The notes below the pieces were generated by a model. That model ran no database searches. It was given only the letters and a program-made list of their open reading frames with translations, and had not been told where the DNA came from. Made by a program: the position numbers and the translations under genes. A stretch of 64,000 bases of DNA from Belliella alkalica (GTDB lineage: Bacteria; Bacteroidota; Bacteroidia; Cytophagales; Cyclobacteriaceae): positions 173,603 through 237,602 of the forward strand of contig NZ_JAKZGO010000004.1 in the NCBI RefSeq assembly GCF_022549785.1. The letters are read 5' to 3'. Below, in pieces: positions 25,427 to 35,010 of this stretch (positions are counted from its first letter, which is position 1; every line of letters starts with the position of its first letter).

Positions 25427-26683
25427 ATGCCTAAAGTTCTTCCAATTGTATTAACCCAAATATGCCTGCTGATTTGTAATGTTGCCTTTGCGCAACTGCC
25501 AGGCTTCTTTATGAAGGAAACTGCCCGAAAAATAGAAGTGCGGTTTATCAATTCCAATAACTTAATTATTGTTCCTGTATCAGTCAATGGCAATCCGCCA
25601 TTAAATTTTATATTGGATACAGGAGTTCGAACGAACATACTTTTCAGCAAGTCCCTTGGGGATCAAATGAATCTCAACTATACCAGAAGTTTGGATCTGA
25701 TCGGTGCAGATGGAAAAACAGTGCTGACAGCCTCCATATCTCCCAATAACTACATAGATTTGGGTAAAATAGAAGGTATTTCACAAACCATTCTCGTTCT
25801 TGATGAGGATTTTTTTGAACTTGAAAGCGTCATAGGCCTGCCTGTTTATGGAGTCATAGGCTATGAGTTTTTTAAATTTAATCCTATCAAAGTCGATTAC
25901 GATAGAGGTAAAATCACTTTTTATGAAGCTAGTGCTCTAAAATGGCGTCCTTTTGGTTTTAGAAAGCTAACTATGAATATTGAAATGAACAAACCTTATG
26001 TCTATGCAAAAATAAGACAAAGTGAAGGGCCTATATTGCAAAGTAAGTTATTGATCGATACTGGAGCAAATCATGGTCTATTACTTAATCCTGAAACCTC
26101 TGAGGACATAGTAGTTCCTTTAGCTAATTTGGAGGCGGACTTAGGCAGATCTTTGGGAGGAGACTTGTTTGGAGTAATAGCTAGGGCCAAGTACATATCT
26201 ATGAAAGGTCTCAGATTCAGTAATATCTTAGCATCATATCCGGAAGAGACAGATTATAGTTACATTATCAAAGAGTCAGGTAGGCAGGGTAGTTTGGGTT
26301 CAGAACTTCTTGGAAGGCTAGAGATTATACTTGACTATCCTCGGGAAAGATTCATGTTTAGGAAAGCATCGACATTTATGAATCCTCATGAATATGATAT
26401 GAGCGGTATCACTACTAAGGTCCTTCTAACTGACGAAAGAAGAATCTATATATCCAAAATAAGATCAAATTCACCTGCCGCAAACATAGGATTAAAAGAA
26501 AAGGATGAAATTATCAAAATCAACAATATTCCAATAGATTTTTGGGAATTATCGGACATTATCAAATTCTTTAAATCTGAAGTGGGTAAAACCATTAATC
26601 TTACTATCAATAGATATGAATCAGAAAATGTGGGCGAAGTTGAAGTGAAAGAATTTCAATTTAGGCTTCGAAGGCAAATCTAG
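25427..26683 (+). CDS. exported aspartyl protease-like protein with PDZ domain
   Basis: A 418-residue protein with a signal peptide (about 1-23, ending VAFAQ). Two retropepsin-like halves carry FILDTGVRTNILF and LLIDTGANHGLLL (DTG catalytic motifs). They are followed by a C-terminal PDZ domain (about 330-410, VLLTDERRIYISKI, GLKEKDEIIKINN). Duplicated retropepsin-like halves with a PDZ domain are common in Bacteroidota and probably act in the periplasm. It stands alone downstream of the Fur gene, with separate promoters. Confidence 0.8.
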   Translation: MPKVLPIVLTQICLLICNVAFAQLPGFFMKETARKIEVRFINSNNLIIVPVSVNGNPPLNFILDTGVRTNILFSKSLGDQMNLNYTRSLDLIGADGKTVLTASISPNNYIDLGKIEGISQTILVLDEDFFELESVIGLPVYGVIGYEFFKFNPIKVDYDRGKITFYEASALKWRPFGFRKLTMNIEMNKPYVYAKIRQSEGPILQSKLLIDTGANHGLLLNPETSEDIVVPLANLEADLGRSLGGDLFGVIARAKYISMKGLRFSNILASYPEETDYSYIIKESGRQGSLGSELLGRLEIILDYPRERFMFRKASTFMNPHEYDMSGITTKVLLTDERRIYISKIRSNSPAANIGLKEKDEIIKINNIPIDFWELSDIIKFFKSEVGKTINLTINRYESENVGEVEVKEFQFRLRRQI

Positions 26684-26833
26684 TAATGTAAATTAACACT
26701 AAGGTTTAATATAAGTTGTTGATTAAATAATTTGTGCAATTTATTCTGCCAATTATGTATCTTTACAATCAAGATTTTTTGAGTAATAAAATATTAAATC
26801 AAAGGATTATAAGATTTTAACTTGTGTAGTAAC

Positions 26834-29800
26834 ATGTCTGAACATTCGAAATACAGCTTTCAGAACATTCTTTTTACGCTAAAAAAGTATAGTACTGGTA
26901 CTTTTGAATTATTGTATTTTTCTTCTGAAGTCAGAGAGTTGATTAGTGTGGATTCAAAATTTTATAAAGAGTATTTTTTCGAATCTTTATTTCCCACATT
27001 AAGCAAGCCAATCTTCGAATTTTTTTTCAAATCTTTAGGAAATGGAGATAAATTTGTATGTCCTATTGTTCTGAAGGACAATTGTTTTCAATGGGTAAGG
27101 ATAGAAGGTTATGTGATCAATCAGGCAGATGGATCATATTTAATTAATGCACTTGTATCTCCAATTCAGATTTCTAACAATATAAAGCAGTCATGGCTTT
27201 TGGTAGGGAGCCATTCTTATTCGATACAGAATAATGAAAACGGAGGAAATAATTTTGCGCATTGGGAACAATTAGTCAAGTTTAGGTTTTCATTTATTGG
27301 AGACTACGAGATTACAAAATTTAAGAATAGTGATTTCCCATCTTTTTTGACAATTTTCCCAGGAAGACTTTACCTTACCAAGAAGCAGCTTGGAGAAGAC
27401 ATAAATATCTTTCAGTTAGAATATCATACGTCACAGTCAGCGTTGGAGTCGGGACTCTTGGAAATCGACCCATCGGAGTCACAAAACCATTTTATTTATT
27501 ATGAATACAACACAGAGTCAGAAGAAATGAGATTTTCTGGCGCTGTCAGAGAAGTTTTGGGTTATGATGTAGGATTTTTGGATGGTATATCTAAAGGTAA
27601 ATGGGTGGAACATATACATCCTGATGACAGGGTGATTTTTAATCGTGGTTTTGAATACTCCAATACCATTGTGTACAAATATCTGCATGCCAATGGGCAA
27701 TATGTATTTTTGCAAGATGAAAAAAGGACTATCATCAATGATGATGGCGGTGGGGAGATTATACTTGGAATCATCTCTGATATTTCAGAGTTTAAAGAGA
27801 TAGAAAAGGAGCTTCTAGAAAACAAAAATATATTAGATGAACTCACAGGTGTAGTTCCCGGGATAGTTTACATGCTCAAAGCTTTCCCTGATGGTACTCA
27901 TCAGTACATTTTTATTAGTGAAGGTAGCATGGAGTTGGCTGAGTTGCATCCTTATGAAATGCTTCAAGATGAGGCAGCTTTTGAAAAATTGATTTTAAGA
28001 GAAGATATTAATGATGTTCTTTTAGCAGATAGAAATGCCTACTTTAAGAATCAAAAGTTCGAGTCTGAATTTCGGATAAAAACTAAGTCAGGGAGCATAA
28101 AATGGATTTATGGAGCATCAAATCGGCTTAAAAAGCATCAAAATGAATCCATTTGGGCTGGTTTGTATGTTGATATTACACATCGAAAGCTTAAAGAAGA
28201 AGAGTTTACAACCAACCTGATAAAGTACAAAACGCTATTTGATGAGAATCCCGTATCGATATTTAATTATACAAAAGAAGGTACAATTCTAGCTGCAAAT
28301 AAAAGTTTTCTGGAACACATTGGTCTGATTTCAGAAGAAGAAATAATTGGTAAAAACCTATTTGATCTCACTAGAGGTCAGCCTATCACTCAGTCCTTTA
28401 GAGATTCTATCGAAAAAGGTTTTGGTCAATATGAAGGTCCATACATCACTTTTTTTACAAACAGACTTTATCATTTGCGTGTCAATGCAAAGTCAATAGA
28501 TAGCGGAAAAAACTATCAAGCAATACTTGAGGACATCAGTGAGCAGGAGTATGTACACAATGTTTTGTCAGAATTGACAGAAAGGACTTCCAAGTACAGT
28601 GGTCAGAAGTTCTTTGATGAGCTTACTTTACTACTTTCTGAAAGGTTGAACATGGACTATTGTTTTATTGCGGAGATCAATGAACAAAGCAACACAGCCA
28701 CCACTATATCGATTCACTGTAAAGGAGAGAAAGCTCAGAATATTACTTACAATATCCCACATTCTCCATGTGAAAAAACATTGTCTTCTGATGTACCATT
28801 GATTATTCTTCAAGACGTACAGAAAATTTTCCCATTGGATAGTGACCTATCAAAAATGAATGCTTCTTCCTATATGGGAGTCTCACTTTCTGATATAAAT
28901 AAGAATAAATTAGGAATGCTAGTTTTGATTGGGTCAAGACAAATGCATGTGAGTAATGCTTATGAAAATGTAATGAGTGTGATTTCAGATAGGATCGGTG
29001 CAGAACTTAGTAGAATTTCCTATGAAAAAAGACTTCTTGCATCCGAGCAGCTTTTTAGGAGTATTGCGGAAAACTTCCCCAAGGGTACCATAGAAGTACT
29101 TGACTCTTCCTTCAATTATGTATACACCGATGGTGAAGAATATAGACAGCAAGGCATAAATCCAAATTTTTTGATAGGTTCTTCTCTTTTTGAAAAATAT
29201 GACGAGGCTACAGCAAAAAAAATAGAAGAACATTTAGTGCAAGTGTTGATAGGTGAATCTGTAGTTTTTGAGATTACAATTGGCGATCAGAATTATTTGA
29301 AAAATGGAGTCCCTTTAGTAAATAATAACGGGAAAATTGACAGGGTTCTATTGGTTACACAAAATATTACAGAGTCAAAAAATGCAGAAGAAGAACGTAC
29401 ATATTTAATCAAAGATCTCAAATCGCAAAACGAAGAACTACAACGGTTTGCCTACATTATTTCTCATAATTTGAGAGCGCCAATAGTTAATATTACTTCT
29501 TTGCTGGAGTTGTACAACAATCAGGATTCTTCTGACCCTGACAACAAAGAGATAATTGAAAACCTCAGGGTTGCCACTACGATATTAAATAATACCCTGC
29601 AGGATCTTATCGATGTGGTAGCTATAAAGAAAAATAAGCTTCCAAAAATTGAACTTGTAAGTTTTGACCATATTATTAATAATATTGAAAGAAGTCTATC
29701 AAAACAAATAGATGATGCTGGCGCCGAAATTATCAAAGACTTTACCAAAGCTTCATGTATCAACTATATCTATTCTCATTTGGAAAACTTCCTTACAAAC

Positions 29801-30124
29801 TTGACAACAAACGCAATTAAGTATAGGCATCCTGACAGGGATCTGAAAATTTCCATCAGTACATTCACTCAAGATGAATTTACTGTAATTGAATTTAAGG
29901 ATAATGGTATTGGAATAGACTTGAAAAGATATCGTGATCGACTTTTTGGCCTTTACCAAAGATTTCATTCTCATGTAGAAGGCAAAGGACTTGGGCTTTA
30001 TCTAGTAAGAGAACAGATTAGGGCTCACGACGGTAGCCTTCAAGTAGAAAGTGAAGTAGGGATAGGAACTACATTTTCCATCTACTTAAAAAATCTGATT
30101 GTCAATACAGAGGAGTTTTCTTAA
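26834..30124 (+). CDS. multi-PAS/GAF hybrid sensor histidine kinase (orphan)
   Basis: A 1096-residue kinase from the ATG at 26834 (a TTG 12 bp upstream is less likely). There is no signal peptide or membrane helix, so it is cytoplasmic. Visible modules are PAS-like segments at about 220-345, 340-455, 455-590 and 740-860 and a GAF-like segment at 590-740. The HisKA domain has H878 in FAYIISHNLRAPIVN, and the HATPase domain contains TNLTTNAIKYRH (N-box), IEFKDNGIGID (G1) and VEGKGLGLYLV (G2). The SHNLRAP H-box is typical of Bacteroidota PAS kinases. No response regulator is adjacent, so partners and signal are unknown. Confidence 0.9.
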   Translation: MSEHSKYSFQNILFTLKKYSTGTFELLYFSSEVRELISVDSKFYKEYFFESLFPTLSKPIFEFFFKSLGNGDKFVCPIVLKDNCFQWVRIEGYVINQADGSYLINALVSPIQISNNIKQSWLLVGSHSYSIQNNENGGNNFAHWEQLVKFRFSFIGDYEITKFKNSDFPSFLTIFPGRLYLTKKQLGEDINIFQLEYHTSQSALESGLLEIDPSESQNHFIYYEYNTESEEMRFSGAVREVLGYDVGFLDGISKGKWVEHIHPDDRVIFNRGFEYSNTIVYKYLHANGQYVFLQDEKRTIINDDGGGEIILGIISDISEFKEIEKELLENKNILDELTGVVPGIVYMLKAFPDGTHQYIFISEGSMELAELHPYEMLQDEAAFEKLILREDINDVLLADRNAYFKNQKFESEFRIKTKSGSIKWIYGASNRLKKHQNESIWAGLYVDITHRKLKEEEFTTNLIKYKTLFDENPVSIFNYTKEGTILAANKSFLEHIGLISEEEIIGKNLFDLTRGQPITQSFRDSIEKGFGQYEGPYITFFTNRLYHLRVNAKSIDSGKNYQAILEDISEQEYVHNVLSELTERTSKYSGQKFFDELTLLLSERLNMDYCFIAEINEQSNTATTISIHCKGEKAQNITYNIPHSPCEKTLSSDVPLIILQDVQKIFPLDSDLSKMNASSYMGVSLSDINKNKLGMLVLIGSRQMHVSNAYENVMSVISDRIGAELSRISYEKRLLASEQLFRSIAENFPKGTIEVLDSSFNYVYTDGEEYRQQGINPNFLIGSSLFEKYDEATAKKIEEHLVQVLIGESVVFEITIGDQNYLKNGVPLVNNNGKIDRVLLVTQNITESKNAEEERTYLIKDLKSQNEELQRFAYIISHNLRAPIVNITSLLELYNNQDSSDPDNKEIIENLRVATTILNNTLQDLIDVVAIKKNKLPKIELVSFDHIINNIERSLSKQIDDAGAEIIKDFTKASCINYIYSHLENFLTNLTTNAIKYRHPDRDLKISISTFTQDEFTVIEFKDNGIGIDLKRYRDRLFGLYQRFHSHVEGKGLGLYLVREQIRAHDGSLQVESEVGIGTTFSIYLKNLIVNTEEFS

Positions 30125-30378
30125 AAATCTAGTTCTATAAATTACTATTAAAGCTAGTTTTGGCTGTTTCCCAAAAACTGGCACTTTATGCATCTTTTTT
30201 GTACATTTGTTTTCTGAAAAACAGGTCCTCTGATGGTTTTTAGGATCAAGATCATGATTGAGTTTTAAGCGTAAATGACCCTCACTTTTTTAAAAAATCA
30301 GTGAATTTTGCATAAAAAACAAACCTCTATCCTAAATTTACGTCAAATACCTGCAATGTTTTTAAAAACATCAAAACT

Positions 30379-30969
30379 ATGAAAAAAGCATTAATTCCAA
30401 TTATTGTAATTGCCCTGATAGGGCTATTTGTATACACCAAAGCTGTGGGTGTTTACAACACTTTTGTACAAACCGAGGAAACCATCAATGGAGAATGGGC
30501 TGAGGTGGAAACTCAATACCAAAGAAGGGCTGACCTTATTCCAAACTTGGTAAACACTGTGAAAGGGTACGCTGATTTTGAGCAACAAACATTGACTGGA
30601 GTGATTGAAGCAAGGGCAAAAGCTACATCAATCACACTTCAAGCTGATGACTTGACTCCTGAAAACATTGCCAAATTCCAAGAAGCCCAAGATCAATTGA
30701 GTGGGTCTTTGAGTAGACTTTTGGTAGCAGTGGAGCGTTATCCTGACCTGAAGGCCAATCAAAACTTCCTTGAGCTTCAGGCGCAATTGGAAGGTACTGA
30801 AAACAGGATCGCAGTAGCGAGAAGAAACTTCAACCAATCAGTACAATCTTATAATTCAAACTTGAGAACATTTCCAAACAACTTATTTGCTGGTTGGTAC
30901 GGATTTGAGCGCAAAGGATACTTTGAAGCAGCGGCAGGATCTGAAAACGCCCCTACAGTACAATTTTAA
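30379..30969 (+). CDS. LemA-family protein
   Basis: A 196-residue protein with one N-terminal membrane helix (ALIPIIVIALIGLFVYTKAV). A long helical bundle follows with the LemA signature EWAEVETQYQRRADLIPNL and VNTVKGYADFEQ. LemA proteins are of unclear function but commonly precede TPM-domain genes, as here: the TPM gene starts 12 bp downstream. A possible -7 box (TACATTTG) sits near 30211, about 170 bp before the start. Confidence 0.92.
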   Translation: MKKALIPIIVIALIGLFVYTKAVGVYNTFVQTEETINGEWAEVETQYQRRADLIPNLVNTVKGYADFEQQTLTGVIEARAKATSITLQADDLTPENIAKFQEAQDQLSGSLSRLLVAVERYPDLKANQNFLELQAQLEGTENRIAVARRNFNQSVQSYNSNLRTFPNNLFAGWYGFERKGYFEAAAGSENAPTVQF

Positions 30970-30981
30970 TTAAACAAAACC

Positions 30982-31416
30982 ATGGCAGAACAATTATTCA
31001 GCAAAGAGGAAAAAAGCATCATTGAAGCTGCGATTCATGCAGCTGAAAGAGAAACCTCAGGCGAAATCCAAGTACATATCGAAAGTCACTGTAAAATTGA
31101 TGTCCTTGATAGAGCTGCTGAAGTATTTGAAATGCTAAAAATGCATAAAACCCAAAATCGCAATGCTGTTCTTTTCTACCTTGCAGTGGATGATCACAAA
31201 TTTGCGATTTTGGGGGATGCAGGTATTAATCGAGTTGTTCCCAAAGATTTTTGGGAAAACATCAAAGAAGAAATGGCCCTACATTTCCGTCAGGGGAAAT
31301 ATACCGAAGGATTAAGAAAAGGTATAGAAATGTCTGGACAACAACTCCAGTCGCATTTTCCTTATGATCAAAAAGGAGATGAAAATGAATTGCCTGATGA
31401 AATCTCATTTGGCTAA
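30982..31416 (+). CDS. TPM-domain protein (short, cytoplasmic)
   Basis: A 144-residue protein that is essentially a single TPM domain, with motifs SGEIQVHIESHC, NAVLFYLAVDDHKFAILGDAGIN and GLRKGIEMSGQQLQSHFPY. It has no signal peptide or membrane helix. It is the middle gene of a LemA-TPM-TPM operon; the next gene starts 21 bp later. TPM domains have been linked to phosphatase activity and membrane protein turnover, but this is unsettled. Confidence 0.88.
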   Translation: MAEQLFSKEEKSIIEAAIHAAERETSGEIQVHIESHCKIDVLDRAAEVFEMLKMHKTQNRNAVLFYLAVDDHKFAILGDAGINRVVPKDFWENIKEEMALHFRQGKYTEGLRKGIEMSGQQLQSHFPYDQKGDENELPDEISFG

Positions 31417-31437
31417 AATTGAATCCACAAAAACATT

Positions 31438-32235
31438 ATGAAAAATAAACCACTATTGCTTTTCTTTTTTGTGTATTTGATAAGTTCATTCGCTTGGGCA
31501 CAAGGGGATTTTCCAGCAGTACCAAACCCTCCAAAGTTGGTCAATGATTTTTCTAAAACCCTTTCATCTTCCGAAATTCAAAGCCTTGAGAGAAAGTTAG
31601 TAGCTTACAATGATAGCACTTCGTCCCAAGTGACTATAGTAATGGTCAACTCTATTGGGCCCTATGATATCAGTGATTATGCGTTTCAGCTTGGAGATAA
31701 GTGGGGAATAGGCAGAAAAGACAAAGACAATGGAATATTGATCTTGGCAGCAATGAAAGATCGAAAAGTCTTCATAGCGACAGGGTATGGTATGGAAGGA
31801 GCTATTCCCGATGCACTTGCCAAAAGAATCGTAGAGCAGCTTATTGTACCAAACTTCAGGATGGAAGATTATTATACTGGCTTAGATAAAGCAACAGATA
31901 TGATTTTCAAACTTGCTTCTGGTGAGTACGATGCGGAGAAAGTTACTTCAAGTGGAAATGGTGGTGGAGCTATATTTATGTTTCTTTTTTTCATATTCGT
32001 TTTTGTCATTCTTCCAATGATCAAAAACAGAAAAGATAATGATAACCACATGGGTGGTAAAGGGGGAGGAGTAGACCTCTTCACCACAATAATGCTTGCC
32101 AATATGCTCAAAGGAAGTGGAAGAGGAAAGTTCGGTGACTTCTCTTCTGGAAGAGGAGGTTTTGGCGGCGGTGGTGGTTTCGGAGGGTTCGGAGGAGGAT
32201 CTTTTGGTGGTGGTGGAGCTGGTGGTAGTTGGTAG
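31438..32235 (+). CDS. TPM-domain membrane protein with glycine-rich tail
   Basis: A 265-residue protein. It has a signal peptide (about 1-22, ending AWAQ) and a TPM domain at about 25-165 (VNDFSKTLSSSEIQSLERKL, DNGILILAAMKDRKVFIATGYGMEG). A membrane helix follows (AIFMFLFFIFVFVILPMI, about 178-195), then a Gly/Phe/Ser-rich tail (GGFGGGGGFGGFGG...GGSW). This resembles YgcG-type proteins. It is the last gene of the operon, followed by a long inverted repeat that probably terminates both converging operons. Confidence 0.9.
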   Translation: MKNKPLLLFFFVYLISSFAWAQGDFPAVPNPPKLVNDFSKTLSSSEIQSLERKLVAYNDSTSSQVTIVMVNSIGPYDISDYAFQLGDKWGIGRKDKDNGILILAAMKDRKVFIATGYGMEGAIPDALAKRIVEQLIVPNFRMEDYYTGLDKATDMIFKLASGEYDAEKVTSSGNGGGAIFMFLFFIFVFVILPMIKNRKDNDNHMGGKGGGVDLFTTIMLANMLKGSGRGKFGDFSSGRGGFGGGGGFGGFGGGSFGGGGAGGSW

Positions 32236-32264
32236 TGTATGTTTTGGATACTGCCTAAAAAATT

Positions 32265-32338
32265 ACCGGTAAGTTTCTTCCAAGTAAATCAATCTCTTTA
32301 GAATGTTCTGAAGTTTTGCTTTTGGGAAACTTACCGGT
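32265..32338. terminator. long inverted repeat between convergent operons
   Basis: ACCGGTAAGTTTC (32265-32277) and its exact complement GAAACTTACCGGT (32326-32338) are 48 bp apart, between the ends of the TPM and flotillin genes. A bidirectional termination or mRNA-end structure is the likely role, but the long loop is unusual and the T-tracts are short. Confidence 0.5.
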
Positions 32339-32352
32339 TTATTATTTACGCA

Positions 32353-33861
32353 TTATTTACCTTCTTTGTCTTCGGATTGATTGTCTGCCTCATCAGGTCC
32401 TTTCAAATATGTAGGCAGATTCAGCCCAGCCATGTTGAATAGATCATTGAGTGGAGGCACAGTTTTCATCATTCCTGAGACGAAGTTTGCGGTAGAGGAA
32501 TTCCCATTATCAGCTTGTCCATTTCCAGAATCCCAAACTGTTATTTTATCTATTTTGATGTTTTTCACTGCTTCTACTTGTGTTTTTACAAGTTCAGGTA
32601 GTTTTTCTATCAACAACAACTGGAACGCTTTCGTCGGATCTCCACCAGCAGCTGCTACGACTTGTCTGTACCCGTCTGCTTGCTTTGTAAGAATTTCATA
32701 TAGACCATTAGCCTCAGCTTCCATTTTCGCAAATATAGCATCAGCTTCACCTTTTGCATTTTCCCTGATCGTTTCGGCAGCAGCTTGTGCTTCGATGATT
32801 GCTCTTTGTTTTGCAATCTCGGCAGGCACCACAATGTTTGCAATTTGGGTAGATCTTTCTCTTTCAGACCTTGCTAATTCAGCCCTTTGCTCTGCTACAT
32901 AAGACTCTTCCAAAGCTTTAGCTTCTTGAACTTTCTCAGAAGCGAGGGCTACTCTAAGGGCTTCTGCCTCCTTTTCCCTTCTATTTGCTTCTGATTGTGC
33001 TATCGAGATTTTAGCCTCATTTTCCCCCTTGATCGCAACGGCATTTGCTTCGGAAGTTTTTACCCTTGTATCTCTTTCTGCTTCAGCCTTACCGATAGTT
33101 TCATCTCTCTGAGCGGTTGCTATACTGATTTCTTTGTCTTTTTGGGTGATGGCGATCTTTACGTCACGGTCTCTGTGTGTTTCTGCTATCTGCGTATCTT
33201 TCTCTCTATCTGCTAGCGCCTTGCCTGTTTCCCCGATTTTTTCCTGCTCGGCTACGCTGATTTTTGCCTCATTGATCGCTTTGGCAGCAGCCTCTTTACC
33301 CAGAGCCTCAATGTAACCTGATTCATCTTTGATGTCAGTTACGTTTACGTTGATTAGCTTTAAGCCTATTTTCTTTAATTCACTGTCAACATTTTTTGAA
33401 ATGTTTTCAAGAAACTTATCTCTATCAGAATTGATTTCCTCGATAGTCATTGTGGCTATAACCAAACGCAGCTGCCCAAACAAAATATCCTTTGCAAGCT
33501 CTTGAATCTGCTCTGAAGACAAGCCAAGAAGCCTTTCAGCTGCTGTATTCATGCTGTCTGATTCTGTGGAGATTGCGATTGTAAACCTACAAGGTACATC
33601 TACACGGATGTTTTGACGGCTAAGTGCATTTGTCAAGTTGGCTTCGATAGAAAGTGGTTTCAAGTCCAAAAAAGCAAAGTCTTGAATCACGGGCCAGATA
33701 AATGCGCCTCCACCATGGACACATCTCGCGGAAGTTCCTCCAGTTCGGCCATATATTACTAGGATTTTGTCAGAAGGGCATCGCTTATACCTTGAGACTA
33801 ATGCCAGGATTGTTACGAACAAAACGATTGCCGCAACTACAACAATTATCATTGGTGACAT
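32353..33861 (-). CDS. flotillin-like SPFH membrane protein
   Basis: A 502-residue protein with a membrane helix at about 4-24. The SPFH domain contains CPSDKILVIYGRTGG and VDVPCRFTIAISTES. A very long Glu/Ala-rich coiled-coil region (about 200-400) follows, then a conserved tail with GGDPTKAFQLLLIEKLPELV. This matches the flotillin/YuaG group that organises membrane microdomains. The NfeD-like gene lies 13 bp upstream on the same strand, a well-known pairing, so the two proteins probably form a complex. Confidence 0.92.
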   Translation of the reverse strand: MSPMIIVVVAAIVLFVTILALVSRYKRCPSDKILVIYGRTGGTSARCVHGGGAFIWPVIQDFAFLDLKPLSIEANLTNALSRQNIRVDVPCRFTIAISTESDSMNTAAERLLGLSSEQIQELAKDILFGQLRLVIATMTIEEINSDRDKFLENISKNVDSELKKIGLKLINVNVTDIKDESGYIEALGKEAAAKAINEAKISVAEQEKIGETGKALADREKDTQIAETHRDRDVKIAITQKDKEISIATAQRDETIGKAEAERDTRVKTSEANAVAIKGENEAKISIAQSEANRREKEAEALRVALASEKVQEAKALEESYVAEQRAELARSERERSTQIANIVVPAEIAKQRAIIEAQAAAETIRENAKGEADAIFAKMEAEANGLYEILTKQADGYRQVVAAAGGDPTKAFQLLLIEKLPELVKTQVEAVKNIKIDKITVWDSGNGQADNGNSSTANFVSGMMKTVPPLNDLFNMAGLNLPTYLKGPDEADNQSEDKEGK

Positions 33862-33874
33862 AAAATTGATTTGG

Positions 33875-34441
33875 TTAGAGTGTTTCTACTATTAAAAGGT
33901 TATTACTATCAATTCTTACTACTTTGACAACAGCGCCTGAAGGAATAGTTTCGTTTTCAGTTACCGCATCGAGTTCATGAAAAGCTCCATTTACACTAAT
34001 CATGATTTTTCCTTTTCCTTTTTTGTGTCCTGGAATCGTTAGATACACATCTGCAGTCCTGTTTAAGGTATTAGAAAGCTTAAAAGAATTGTCCTCTGCC
34101 AATTTTCGAACTTGATTGATGATCAGAAAAAAGAGATAGACAAACAAAGACCCTATCGCAATAGCCAAAAGTATTAAAATGGTCTTGTTGGAAATGCTAG
34201 TAAAAAAGGAAATTCCAGTCCAACTGAATCCCAAAAGGAAATTAATTAGATTCCTCAGTGAAAAAAGCTGAAATGGTGCATTTACTTCGCCCAAATAGCC
34301 TTCAAAATCCGCTTCCAAACCATCTGTAGCATCACCGCCTACAAATGTCAAAATAGTTTGAATTACAAAAATCAAGCTTGTTGGAATCGCTACGTACCAA
34401 AAAGTTCTGAGCAAAGGGTCTAAATTTTCAAATAATTCCAT
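33875..34441 (-). CDS. NfeD-like membrane protein with C-terminal OB fold
   Basis: A 188-residue protein with about three hydrophobic segments (TFWYVAIPTSLIFVIQTIL, RNLINFLLGFSWTGISFF, TILILLAIAIGSLFVYLFFLII). The C-terminal domain of strands (ADVYLTIPGHKKGKGKIMISV, GAVVKVVRID, NLLIVETL) is typical of the OB fold in NfeD1b proteins. It has no N-terminal protease domain, so it is the short type that partners with flotillins, the next gene in the operon. Confidence 0.8.
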   Translation of the reverse strand: MELFENLDPLLRTFWYVAIPTSLIFVIQTILTFVGGDATDGLEADFEGYLGEVNAPFQLFSLRNLINFLLGFSWTGISFFTSISNKTILILLAIAIGSLFVYLFFLIINQVRKLAEDNSFKLSNTLNRTADVYLTIPGHKKGKGKIMISVNGAFHELDAVTENETIPSGAVVKVVRIDSNNLLIVETL

Positions 34442-35010
34442 ATGTTAAAATTTAACTGATGCTTTTTCAAGCCATTATGATTCAAATAGTTTGCTTTGAC
34501 TTAAGAGATCTGTATTTTATTTTTTTATGATTACCCGAAATGACATCAAGAGATCAATTTTCCTATAAAATCATGCGGAAAATCGTTGTTTCGTAGTAGT
34601 CGATAAGAGTATTAATTAACTTAATAAATATCAAACTTTTTCGCGACTGGTAAGAAAGCAGATATACATATTATTATAAATTTTTAAAGAATTTTACTTG
34701 CTTTCGATCAAATAGCTTAACCCAATCCTAACATCCTACCTACTATAATGAAAACATATAGGATTGCTATTTACCTAAAATCTGCATATTTTTTTAATTA
34801 TATCGAAATATTTTTTTTTGAAAAATTCACTTTTCTAAAAATGATATTGAAGTTAGCTTTTTTTTATTTTAGTCCAACTTTGATCTAATGTCGCTGCCAA
34901 GTGTAGCAGGAGGGGAATTAGAACCACAGGCTTGCTAAGTTTCCTTTTTTCTCTTCTAAAGAAAATAGTGAAGAAATTGCTAGCCTGTGGTTTTTATTTT
35001 AGTTTCCTGT
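34442..35010. other. AT-rich intergenic region with an inverted repeat
   Basis: 569 bp with no credible ORF. An inverted repeat AACCACAGGCTTGC (34922-34935) / GCTAGCCTGTGGTT (34979-34992) is followed on the plus strand by TTTTTATTTTAG, resembling a terminator for a rightward transcript. No rightward gene lies upstream, so either a short noncoding RNA ends here or it terminates the leftward dehydrogenase gene imperfectly. The remainder is plain AT-rich DNA that must include the NfeD/flotillin promoter. Confidence 0.4.

Noticed and set aside
26822-26833. TTG start for the PAS kinase
   Set aside because: The ATG 12 bp downstream is a stronger start and nothing supports the extra four residues.
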